Below are positions 53,478-61,125 of a DNA stretch of 64,000 nucleotides, piece by piece. Source of the DNA: Lachnospiraceae bacterium UBA3633. GTDB taxonomy: Bacteria > Bacillota > Clostridia > Lachnospirales > Lachnospiraceae. The position numbers were made by a program, and so were the translations under genes. The stretch is from the NCBI GenBank assembly GCA_002374095.1, contig DFKY01000015.1, positions 28,528-92,527 on the forward strand, in the 5' to 3' direction. The notes under the pieces are model-generated. The model was not told the origin of the DNA. It saw nothing but the letters and a program-made list of their open reading frames with translations, and ran no database searches. Numbering within the stretch: position 1 is the first letter of the stretch; every line of letters starts with the position of its first letter.

Positions 53478-55050
53478 TTTTTGTATAGCTTGTATAGTAA
53501 TTATACTACTTACTATACGAAGACAAATTCATATAATCCAACTTAATTCTTATAATCTTGATCAGCAGTTACTTTGGTACAAAAAGAATTTAGCTTCTTT
53601 TACTTTCAATATATCACTTCTGGTGTCTTTAGTACTTTATTATGAGTTTAAATTTATTCCTGCCAATTTTGTAGTTATCATTTCAATTTTTGGATTACTG
53701 ATAGAAAATTTACCACGAAAGCAGAAAAAGAAATTGGTATATACAAAAAGGATAATTAGACTCATTTTTTTATGCATAGTATTATTTACACCATTGATAG
53801 TACCAACTTATATATATAGAAGTGAATATGGACTTAAATTTGCAGTGTATGCACTTGCTTTTTCTCCTGCAATAATATTTTTGGCATATCTAATATTACT
53901 TCCTATAGAAAATAGCTTTAGAAAAAAATTCACGATAGAAGCAAAGAATATAATCAAAAAGAATGATAGACTTTATACAATAGGCGTGACAGGAAGCTTT
54001 GGAAAGACAAGTGTAAAGAATTATCTCTATAGGCTATTATCTTTAAAATATTATACTTGTATGACACCAGAAAGCTATAATACGGCTATGGGCAATACGA
54101 TTACTATAAAAAAGGATTTGAAAAATATCCATGAAATATTTATATCAGAGATGGGGGCAAGAAGAGTTCATGATATAGAAGAAATATGTGATATAGTATT
54201 TCCAAATGGAGCAGTTATAACAGATGTAGGCAATATGCATCTTGATACCTTTAAGAGTGTTGACAATGTATTGAAAACAAAATTTGAATTAGTTGATAGC
54301 GTGGTTAAAAATGTAAAGAAGAGTGCCGTAGTAGATAAAAAGATAGTTTTACTTAATGGCGATAATGAAATTATCAGAAAAAATGCCGAGAATTACAAAG
54401 ATTCTGGGCTTTATATATATTTTTATGGATTAAAAGATAATAACGACTTTTATGCTACTGATATAATACTTGGAAGCTCTGGGACAACATTTACTTTTAA
54501 AGCACAAGACAAAAAGATTCCTTCTATACGTATAGAGACGACACTTCTTGGAAATTATAATGTCAAAAATCTTGTGGCGGCTATTTCTTATGCTATGCTT
54601 CTCGGTGTAGATAGTGATGACATAAGAAATGAGATTAAAAAGATAGAAGCAGTGCCACATAGACTTAAGCTACTTGCTTATGATAAAAATAATCTTATAA
54701 TTGATGATGCATATAATAGCAATCCAAGTGGTGTAAAAAATGCAGTTGATGTCTTGAACTCATTTGATGACTATATAAAGATTATAATTACACCAGGTAT
54801 GGTTGAATTATCAGATAAACAAGATATGGAAAATGAGAACTTTGCTGAATATGCAGGTAAGTATGTGGATTATGCTTTAATAGTTGGCGATACTAATAAG
54901 TCGTCACTTGAAAGAGGATTTAAGGCAAAAATGACTGAAGATAAAGTATATTGTTTCTTGAAAGTAGAAGAAGCAATAGCTTTTGCAAAAGGCATAAGTA
55001 GAGACAAAAAAGTAATACTCCTTGAAAATGATTTGAGTGATAATTATTAA
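53464..55050 (+). CDS. murF: MurF-like ligase with N-terminal membrane region
   Basis: Mur ligase of about 528 residues. Instead of the usual UDP-binding first domain there are four or five predicted membrane helices (about residues 1-155). The central ATPase domain has GVTGSFGKTSVKNYL, SYNTAMGNT, SEMGARRVHDIEE and DVGNMHLDTF; the C-terminal domain has DDAYNSNPSGVKNAVDVL and ITPGMVELSDKQ. MurF adds D-Ala-D-Ala to the UDP-MurNAc-tripeptide. The ddl gene following by 11 bases strongly supports this. I set the start at an ATG overlapping the dnaB end; a frame 15 codons longer exists. The lost first domain makes a truly soluble-precursor role less certain. Confidence 0.82.
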   Translation: MYIYNFCIACIVIILLTIRRQIHIIQLNSYNLDQQLLWYKKNLASFTFNISLLVSLVLYYEFKFIPANFVVIISIFGLLIENLPRKQKKKLVYTKRIIRLIFLCIVLFTPLIVPTYIYRSEYGLKFAVYALAFSPAIIFLAYLILLPIENSFRKKFTIEAKNIIKKNDRLYTIGVTGSFGKTSVKNYLYRLLSLKYYTCMTPESYNTAMGNTITIKKDLKNIHEIFISEMGARRVHDIEEICDIVFPNGAVITDVGNMHLDTFKSVDNVLKTKFELVDSVVKNVKKSAVVDKKIVLLNGDNEIIRKNAENYKDSGLYIYFYGLKDNNDFYATDIILGSSGTTFTFKAQDKKIPSIRIETTLLGNYNVKNLVAAISYAMLLGVDSDDIRNEIKKIEAVPHRLKLLAYDKNNLIIDDAYNSNPSGVKNAVDVLNSFDDYIKIIITPGMVELSDKQDMENENFAEYAGKYVDYALIVGDTNKSSLERGFKAKMTEDKVYCFLKVEEAIAFAKGISRDKKVILLENDLSDNY

Positions 55051-55061
55051 GAGGTAAATCT

Positions 55062-56285
55062 ATGAAGTTAAATGTAGCAGTAGTTTTTGGTGGTAAATCC
55101 ACAGAACATGAGGTGTCTGTAATATCAGCACTTCAAGCAATTGAAAATCTTGATACGGATAAATACAATGTCATACCTATCTATATGGATAAGGAAGGAG
55201 ATTTTTATGCAAGTACTGAAGGAATACTTTTAGATGCAAAGAATTATAGAGATATATCTAAACTTCTTAATGAATGCAAAAACATAGAATTTGTAAAGAT
55301 TAAAAATAGAACATTTATACGTGAAGTTGATAAAGGCTTTTTTGGCTATAAGATAAATATAGAAATAGATGTGGTATTTCCTATTGTGCATGGAACTAAT
55401 GTTGAAGATGGAAACTTACAGGGCTTCTTACATACATTAAATCTTCCAATAGTTGGACCAGACACCTTATCTGCAGCTATCAGTATGGATAAGTTTGTCA
55501 TGAAAGAATATGTAAAAGCTATGGGGATACCAGTTATAAAGGCAGTTCGTATTGATAAAAACGATTTTAAAAATATTGATGTTACGATAGAAATGCTTGA
55601 AAAAGAGATAGGCTATCCGATGATTGTAAAGCCAGTGAATCTTGGATCAAGCATAGGTATAAAAAAAGCAAAAGATAGAGACGGATTAAAAGATGCGATG
55701 AGCCTTGCTTTTTCATTTGCATATATAGTTCTGGTTGAGAAAGCAATTGTAAATATGAGAGAGATAAATTGTGCTGTACTTGGGGATAAATTTGATGCTA
55801 TGACAAGTGTACTTGAAGAACCATTTGGAAGTGATGAGATATTATCATTTGCTGATAAATATATGAGCGGTGGAAAAGGCGGAAAAAATAAGCTCTCTGG
55901 CACAAAGTTTGGTGGGACTAAAGCTCTTGGAGAAAAGAGTGGTGGTAATATAGGATCAAAAAGTGGCATGGCAAGTCTTAAAAGAAAGATACCAGCTGAT
56001 ATAGATGAGACTAAAGCAAAAGAGATAAAAGAATATGCATTAAAAATATTTAAATATCTTGGATGTAGTGGAGTAGCAAGGATAGACTTTATAATTGATA
56101 AAGATGAGAATGCTGTCTATGCCAATGAAATAAATCCTATACCAGGATCACTTTCTTTTTATCTTTTTGAGCCAATGGGTATTAAGTATAAAGAATTACT
56201 TGATAAACTTATAGATATAGCTATAAAGAGCTTTAGAGATATGGATAGACTTAATTTTACATTTGACAATAATTTATTGAGATGA
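55062..56285 (+). CDS. ddl: D-alanine--D-alanine ligase with omega-loop insertion
   Basis: ATP-grasp ligase of 407 residues that makes the D-Ala-D-Ala dipeptide. Family segments are AVVFGGKSTEHEVSVISA, VVFPIVHGTNVEDGNLQGFL, IVKPVNLGSSIGI and the metal site NEINPIPGSLSFYLFEP. Residues about 268-308, in the omega-loop region, hold a Gly/Lys/Ser-rich insertion between DKYMSGGKG and GMASLKRKIPADI. The Tyr/Ser region that distinguishes Ddl from Van ligases lies next to it. AGAGG precedes the ATG. It overlaps engB by four bases and follows murF, whose substrate it produces. Confidence 0.93.
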   Translation: MKLNVAVVFGGKSTEHEVSVISALQAIENLDTDKYNVIPIYMDKEGDFYASTEGILLDAKNYRDISKLLNECKNIEFVKIKNRTFIREVDKGFFGYKINIEIDVVFPIVHGTNVEDGNLQGFLHTLNLPIVGPDTLSAAISMDKFVMKEYVKAMGIPVIKAVRIDKNDFKNIDVTIEMLEKEIGYPMIVKPVNLGSSIGIKKAKDRDGLKDAMSLAFSFAYIVLVEKAIVNMREINCAVLGDKFDAMTSVLEEPFGSDEILSFADKYMSGGKGGKNKLSGTKFGGTKALGEKSGGNIGSKSGMASLKRKIPADIDETKAKEIKEYALKIFKYLGCSGVARIDFIIDKDENAVYANEINPIPGSLSFYLFEPMGIKYKELLDKLIDIAIKSFRDMDRLNFTFDNNLLR

Positions 56286-56866
56286 AGATAAATGATATAC
56301 AACTTGATAAAGTGATAGGGCTTAATTCGAAAATTCCTATCAGCAGTATGAAAGAATTTGTGCTTGTGGGTAGATCCAATGTGGGTAAGTCATCTTTTAT
56401 CAATGCGGTGACTGGTAGGAAAAACTATGCACACACTTCATCTACGCCTGGAAAGACAAGAACTATAAATTACTATCTCGTCAATAAAAAGTTTTATCTT
56501 GTAGATCTTCCTGGATATGGCTTCGCAAAAGCAAGTGTATCAGAACAAAATAATTGGGCAAAAATGATCAACAAGTACTTGAAAACAAGTACTATGATAG
56601 AAGAGATAGTCATGATAGTTGATATAAGACATGAGCCATCTAAAAAAGATATAGAGATGTTTTCGTGGATAGTGGAAAGTACAGGTTATGAACCAATTAT
56701 TATTGCTACGAAACTTGATAAGATAAAAGAAAGAGAAATTAAAGAGCATATAGAACTTATAAAAGATACGCTTGGGACTAGTGAGTCTTGTGTAGTTATA
56801 CCATTTTCTGCTGAAAATAAAACCGGAACAAAAGAGTTTTTGAAAATTATTGAAGATCTTATATAA
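56282..56866 (+). CDS. engB: Ribosome-biogenesis GTPase EngB/YsxC
   Basis: GTPase of 194 residues needed for 50S subunit assembly. G1 is GRSNVGKSSF, G2 includes SSTPGKTRTINYY, G3 is LVDLPGYGFA, G4 is TKLDK and G5 is IPFSAENKTG. Length is standard. The ATGA overlap with ddl indicates coupling. A terminator with a strong T-run follows. Confidence 0.95.
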   Translation: MKINDIQLDKVIGLNSKIPISSMKEFVLVGRSNVGKSSFINAVTGRKNYAHTSSTPGKTRTINYYLVNKKFYLVDLPGYGFAKASVSEQNNWAKMINKYLKTSTMIEEIVMIVDIRHEPSKKDIEMFSWIVESTGYEPIIIATKLDKIKEREIKEHIELIKDTLGTSESCVVIPFSAENKTGTKEFLKIIEDLI

Positions 56867-56873
56867 TCTCGGG

Positions 56874-56900
56874 AAGCCCCTATAGTGCATTCGGGGCTTT
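56874..56900 (+). terminator. Rho-independent terminator after engB
   Basis: Stem AAGCCCC / GGGGCTT with a 12-base loop, followed by TTTTTTATTT. Ends the gdpP-to-engB run. Confidence 0.85.
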
Positions 56901-56905
56901 TTTAT

Positions 56906-57244
56906 TTAGCGAATTCTTCTGTCAATTAATCTCATAAGAAGGCTTACAGTACTTCTAAATAGAAAATCAGTTCTAAAGATATTGAGAATAGAAAGTTCTT
57001 GAGGAGTGATTCGTCTGTACTCTACATCATCATCAGATATAAGGTATGAAATATTGCAGCTGTATATTTGAGCCATTACATATAGAGTGTTGATTGATGG
57101 TATAGCATTGCCTTGTTCCCATTTATATATGCTTTGCTCTGAATAGTCGAGACCATTATCTTTTAGCATTTTCACTACTTGATTTGTACTTAAATCTTTG
57201 CTTTTTCTTAAATCTCTAAGTCTTGTAGAAAGTACTGTGATCAT
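56906..57244 (-). CDS. XRE-family regulator (second of pair)
   Basis: Protein of 112 residues with an N-terminal helix-turn-helix (LRDLRKSKDLSTNQVVKML, then SEQSIYKWEQGNAIPSINTL). The C-terminal 45 residues are helical and basic at the end (LMRLIDRRIR) and might mediate dimerisation. It overlaps the preceding XRE gene by four bases and has a similar layout, so the pair arose by duplication. It lies downstream of the engB terminator in an accessory region. Targets unknown; no phage genes are seen. Confidence 0.8.
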   Translation of the reverse strand: MITVLSTRLRDLRKSKDLSTNQVVKMLKDNGLDYSEQSIYKWEQGNAIPSINTLYVMAQIYSCNISYLISDDDVEYRRITPQELSILNIFRTDFLFRSTVSLLMRLIDRRIR

Positions 57245-57576
57245 ATTTCCTCCTCTCTGAGTTTTGCCAAAAGACTTAAAATTCTTTTGAAGGCTTTATA
57301 TGAATGAAGATATGATATGAGTTTTAATTCGCTTTCATTTAATGAATGAATATTGCCTTCACCATCAAAGAAACTTTCAATTCCGACATTATAAATTGAA
57401 GCGAGAGTTCCGAGCGACTTAATGTCAGGGAGCATTCGGTCTGATTCCCACTTGTAAATTGTCTGGATGGATATCGGGAAATTGAATTCTGAAAAAACAA
57501 GACTTAACTTTTTGATTGAAAAACCATTTTGAATTCTGAGACTTTTTAGGCGTTTGCCCATCTTTACTTCTACCAT
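57241..57576 (-). CDS. XRE-family regulator (first of pair)
   Basis: Protein of 111 residues with helix-turn-helix segments LKSLRIQNGFSIKKLSLVF and SIQTIYKWESDRMLPDIKSL. The C-terminal part is helical and acidic-basic mixed. The ATG has no close Shine-Dalgarno: GGAGG motifs lie about 30 and 50 bases upstream. An alternative start five residues in (MGKRLK) is possible. With its neighbour it forms a two-gene regulatory unit opposite the AbrB/PIN module, whose promoter lies less than 200 bases away. Confidence 0.78.
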   Translation of the reverse strand: MVEVKMGKRLKSLRIQNGFSIKKLSLVFSEFNFPISIQTIYKWESDRMLPDIKSLGTLASIYNVGIESFFDGEGNIHSLNESELKLISYLHSYKAFKRILSLLAKLREEEI

Positions 57577-57739
57577 TTTCTTTCTTTACCTACAAAGAGG
57601 TCCTCCTTTTATATTTGCCCTCCGTTTGCAATTATACACTATTGATTGAATAAATGCATTGGTTAACAGACAGTATACCTGCATCCTTATTGTACAAATT
57701 ACGTTATAGCAGTTAAAATAAGTATAAAAAAAATAGGTA

Positions 57740-57768
57740 TTGACATATTCGACAGAAATTAGTATCAT
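57740..57768 (+). promoter_or_regulatory. Promoter of the AbrB/PIN module
   Basis: Consensus TTGACA (57740-57745), 17-base spacer, TATCAT (57763-57768). The leader has the near-palindrome GGAATTTCC (57787-57795), a possible operator. Confidence 0.7.
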
Positions 57769-57810
57769 ATATGGTAGGAAAAGTAGGAATTTCCCGAAAG
57801 GAGACTGATT

Positions 57811-58059
57811 ATGCCAGTAGTATTAGAAAGTGCAAAAGTTATGTCAAAGGGTCAAGTAACAATACCTAAAGATATAAGAGAGAAGATGAAAATTAATGAA
57901 GGAGACCAAGTTGTATTTGTTTATGATAATGAAAAAGTTGTAATGATGAATGCTGCAATATATGCAATGAAACTAATGCAAGAAGTAATGAATGGAGAAG
58001 CCGAAAAACAGGGTATTAATGAAGAGAATGTTAATAAGATAATAAGGGAAGTTCGATAA
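57811..58059 (+). CDS. AbrB-type antitoxin
   Basis: Antitoxin of 82 residues. The swapped-hairpin DNA-binding domain is clear: AKVMSKGQVTIPKDIREKM followed by INEGDQVVFVYDNEKVV. The C-terminal half is helical and should contact the PIN toxin encoded four bases downstream. AAAGGAG precedes the ATG. AbrB-PIN pairs (VapBC class) typically repress their own promoter. Confidence 0.88.
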   Translation: MPVVLESAKVMSKGQVTIPKDIREKMKINEGDQVVFVYDNEKVVMMNAAIYAMKLMQEVMNGEAEKQGINEENVNKIIREVR

Positions 58060-58063
58060 AAAG

Positions 58064-58465
58064 ATGAAGGTTTTTATTGATACAAATATATTGGTTTCAG
58101 CAATGCTGTTTAAAAAAGGTAGAGCTTATACTGCATATGAAAAACTTATGAAAGAATGTGAGTGTTATATTAGCAATACGACTATTTCAGAATTAAAAAA
58201 AGTTTTTAACAGTAAGTTTAAGGATAAGATGCCAATGCTTGAGTTATTTATTAAAATGACATTGAAGAAGATTAATTTAATAAATGATACTAGTGTAAAT
58301 TATCCTTTGGAAAATACTATTAGAGATAAGAAAGATATATACATTTACAGAAATGCAAAGCATTTGAATTGCGATGCAATTATATCTGGGGATAAAGATT
58401 TTTTAGAAAATACACAACTTGATATTAAGGTCATGTCTATTAATGAATATTTAGAAGAGTTATAG
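58064..58465 (+). CDS. PIN-domain toxin
   Basis: Toxin of 133 residues with KVFIDTNILVSAMLFKKG (Asp6), a central acidic residue in IRDKKDIYIY and the strand ISGDKDFLEN with the last Asp. It should be an RNase inhibited by the AbrB-type antitoxin. This is the second PIN module in the window; sequence similarity to the one at 12.0 kb is low and the antitoxins are of different classes, so they are independent acquisitions. Confidence 0.87.
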   Translation: MKVFIDTNILVSAMLFKKGRAYTAYEKLMKECECYISNTTISELKKVFNSKFKDKMPMLELFIKMTLKKINLINDTSVNYPLENTIRDKKDIYIYRNAKHLNCDAIISGDKDFLENTQLDIKVMSINEYLEEL

Positions 58466-58495
58466 TATTTCAAAAAAGCAAAAGGCATAAAATGT

Positions 58496-59656
58496 ATGTA
58501 TAATAAATTTAGAAAAACGAAAAGGATAATTTTACTGATTATATGCTTCATAATTATTGCGCTAGTATCTTGCTCAAAATATGAAAATATAGATATTTTA
58601 CAGAATAGTTATATAATTAATCTCAATAGTAATATAGTGCATAAAACCAATTGTCAAACTGTGCCTAAAATGAGTACTAAAAATAAAATTATTTCCAATG
58701 AGCCTATTGAAGACATCTTATTGAAAGGATATGCAGCTTGTAAAGATTGTAAGCCTGATAGAGATGCAAAATTTATAGTTGGTGAAGAAATTAATGAATT
58801 TGAAAAAATACTACATGATGAATTTGGATTTGGAAAAGATTATACAGATAAAGTGCTAAAACTTTTATCGAATTTGTATGAAGGCATTAAGGCGAGAAAG
58901 AGAAATAATTATGAGTCCAATAAAGAGTACCATAGGTTATTGGCAAGTACAGTATATCAAAATAGAAAAACTTGGTCTTTAATAGCAGGCCATTATTCTT
59001 CTAAAAATGAAGTCATAAGTGAATTTAATAAAAATTATAATTGTTTGAAAATAAATGATAAATCATATTTTGATGATATGTCAATGAATAATCTTTATGA
59101 TGAAGTAATCAATCAACATGACATAAAAAGCGGAAATGATAATGACTTTGCGCATATGAGTGCGACGATTTCAGTTTACAATTATGAATCTCCAATTAAA
59201 GTAATAGCTGGAGCAATCGCAAAAGAGTATAATGGGATTTCTAATATTGAAGTTCAAACTGGTTTTATAGGCGATATATGCGGAGTGTATGGAACTAAGC
59301 CATCAATGAATAAAGATGACTATGCTGCAGATTTAGATGCTGTTAATTTATATAATCGATATATTGCTAATAATAAACAAACAATATATGAAATATTTAT
59401 TCAATACTATAATGATTTAAGTAATAATGTAATAAATAGAGCAGAAGAATTTATATCGAATATTTCAATAGAGAAAGTGATGAATTATAGAGAATATTAT
59501 TCTGCATATTTACAAAAGGATGAGAAATATAATTATAGTATAGACAATTCAGATTATATTAATCGTATGAATTATTATGATAATTTTGTTGAACACTTGA
59601 CGAAATTAGATCAAAGTTTCACACCTTGCAAGTATTTCCCATATACTGAATATTAG
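58496..59656 (+). CDS. Lipoprotein with Ada-like metal-binding motif
   Basis: Lipoprotein of 386 residues with signal and lipobox LVSC (Cys at about 26). Residues about 49-86 contain VHKTNC and, after about 30 residues, GYAACKDCKPD; this H-x3-C plus C-x2-C pattern resembles the Ada-type zinc domain found at ends of exported nucleases and lipoproteins. The large remainder has no recognised family but includes DFAHMSATISVYNY and several Tyr/Asn-rich helices. AAAAGG precedes the ATG. It is followed by a DUF6273-like gene 11 bases downstream. Confidence 0.72.
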   Translation: MYNKFRKTKRIILLIICFIIIALVSCSKYENIDILQNSYIINLNSNIVHKTNCQTVPKMSTKNKIISNEPIEDILLKGYAACKDCKPDRDAKFIVGEEINEFEKILHDEFGFGKDYTDKVLKLLSNLYEGIKARKRNNYESNKEYHRLLASTVYQNRKTWSLIAGHYSSKNEVISEFNKNYNCLKINDKSYFDDMSMNNLYDEVINQHDIKSGNDNDFAHMSATISVYNYESPIKVIAGAIAKEYNGISNIEVQTGFIGDICGVYGTKPSMNKDDYAADLDAVNLYNRYIANNKQTIYEIFIQYYNDLSNNVINRAEEFISNISIEKVMNYREYYSAYLQKDEKYNYSIDNSDYINRMNYYDNFVEHLTKLDQSFTPCKYFPYTEY

Positions 59657-59667
59657 GAGGGATAACA

Positions 59668-60507
59668 ATGAATAGAATGAAAAAAGTTTTAATATTATTA
59701 TTTGCTTTAGCTATTTTAGTATATATTATAATTATCCTTTTTATCAAAAAAGAGAATATACCTATTTCTGATCAAATTGCCAATAAAAGAATAATAAAGG
59801 ATAATGATTATAGTGTAATGGGGGACAGTTATACATCTAAAATATTTGAAAAATATGATACTGTATTATTCGGGATGCAAAAGTCAGATTCGATTGGAAT
59901 ATTTAAGCAACCCATTGAATGGATAATTTTGGCTAAAGAAAAAAATAAAGCTTTATTAATGACAAAATATGTTATTGATTGCAAAGCATTTGATTTTGTA
60001 GATATAGAAAATCTTGATAAAATCGATGATAGCGTAAAAGATAATTATAAAAATATAGCTTGGGAAACATGTTCTTTAAGAAAATGGCTTAATGAAGAAT
60101 TTGTAAAAAACTCTTTTACTCATGATGAAATTGATAATATTTTAGATACAACACTTGAAGATACAAAAACTGTAGATAAAGTATTTTGTTTAAGTGAAGT
60201 AGAGTATAAGAAATTTTTTGACAATGGTGGGTATTATGAGCGGAATAGAAATATAGGAGATTCACATATATATTATAATGGTGCAACTATAAGAAATAAA
60301 AATGCATTAAATTCAGATAAATACAAAATGATAGAAGAAGATGCAACTTATGATTACTGGTTGAGAGATAAAGATATTAATACTAGAGAATATGGAGTTT
60401 TATTTGGGACAACTAAAGTTGTAAATTATTTTGGTGATGTAATGTCAAGTGTGAATTACGATTTTTATTGTGGTGTTCGTCCTGCTATGTGGGTTGCTTT
60501 AGAATAA
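59668..60507 (+). CDS. DUF6273-like exported/membrane-anchored protein
   Basis: Protein of 279 residues with an N-terminal hydrophobic helix (about 6-27). The domain shows the features common to DUF6273 proteins: PIEWIILAKEKNKALLMTKY, WETCSLRKWLNEEF, CLSEVEYKKFF, YDYWLRD and the closing GVRPAMWVALE. These occur widely in clostridial surface proteins, with unknown activity. AGGAGGGAT precedes the ATG. With the lipoprotein before it, it likely forms an exported two-gene unit. Confidence 0.8.
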   Translation: MNRMKKVLILLFALAILVYIIIILFIKKENIPISDQIANKRIIKDNDYSVMGDSYTSKIFEKYDTVLFGMQKSDSIGIFKQPIEWIILAKEKNKALLMTKYVIDCKAFDFVDIENLDKIDDSVKDNYKNIAWETCSLRKWLNEEFVKNSFTHDEIDNILDTTLEDTKTVDKVFCLSEVEYKKFFDNGGYYERNRNIGDSHIYYNGATIRNKNALNSDKYKMIEEDATYDYWLRDKDINTREYGVLFGTTKVVNYFGDVMSSVNYDFYCGVRPAMWVALE

Positions 60508-60609
60508 TATGATGAACAATGTGAAGAAAAAAAAGTATATGCGAATTTGTGGGTGGAAATATAATCACATTGTAAAAAATCGTATTTATAATAAACGTTC
60601 ACATTTTAA

Positions 60610-60667
60610 CCCCCTATGAAACCGCCAAAAACCCCCTAACTTTTCATATGGCTTGGAGGTTGGTACC
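60610..60667 (+). repeat. 58-bp box, copy B
   Basis: Same length and order of motifs as copy A (54/58 identical by hand): CCCCCTATGAAACCGCC, a second C-tract, then ATGGCTTGGAGGTTGG running into GGTACC. It begins the second module and overlaps the foldback by ten bases. The 100 bases before it hold no gene. Confidence 0.9.
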
Positions 60668-60989
60668 TTATCGCTGTCGACGGATTATGCTATTGCTGAC
60701 TGCAAATATGCATATTTGTAAGGCAAGAGCTGTTTTTCGAGCTTGGTCCTCGGAAGCAGAACTACTAATGACCTAGTATTTTGCTAAAAGCAGGAGCAAA
60801 AAAGCTCAACGGACGAGCTCGCAAAAATGCTCGCTCTCTTATCCGGTGACTTTTTTGCTCCTAACGCAAAATCCTATGTCATAAGAAGTTCTAAGCTTCC
60901 TGCGGAACCTCTCAAACAGCTCTTGCTTACAGAAAAGATAATTGCATTAGTACAATATGCAGTTAGTGTGAACGAGTAATGTACCAAGC
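60658..60989 (+). repeat. Foldback leader element, copy B
   Basis: A 332-bp imperfect inverted repeat. Perfect helices are GCAAGAGCTGTTT (60723-60735) with 60914-60926, and AGGAGCAAAAAAG (60792-60804) with 60850-60862; intermediate arms pair with a few bulges. It is nearly identical to copy A outside the apex. It also contains a 50-codon frame (60827-60979) that is not obviously a gene. No promoter of consensus spacing was found in the 100 bases upstream. Confidence 0.8.
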
Positions 60990-61004
60990 CAAACGAACAT
61001 TGTA

Positions 61005-61100
61005 GGGGCGAGCACTGCGAGCGCCCGAGCGCTTATGAGCGAGCTTGACTATTAAACTCGACCATCGAGCGAATGCGAGGAAGTCCCCTTGGGGACCCGT
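61005..61100. repeat. GC-rich palindromic module after leader B
   Basis: GC-rich stretch with CATTGTAGGGGCGAGC, GCGAGCGCCCGAGCG and CCCCTTGGGG, sharing pieces with the module in leader A but placed between the foldback and the gene. Intergenic GC-rich palindromes of this look are common dispersed repeats in clostridial genomes. Confidence 0.5.
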
Positions 61101-61125
61101 TCTAAATAGGTCGTAACAACATTAC

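Noticed and set aside
60516..60573. Inverted repeat ACAATGTGA / TCACATTGT after the DUF6273 gene
   Set aside because: The 40-base loop and lack of a T-run make it a poor terminator; no other role is supported.
60570..60592. TTGTAA and TATAAT before box B
   Set aside because: The spacer is only 11 bases, too short for a standard promoter.
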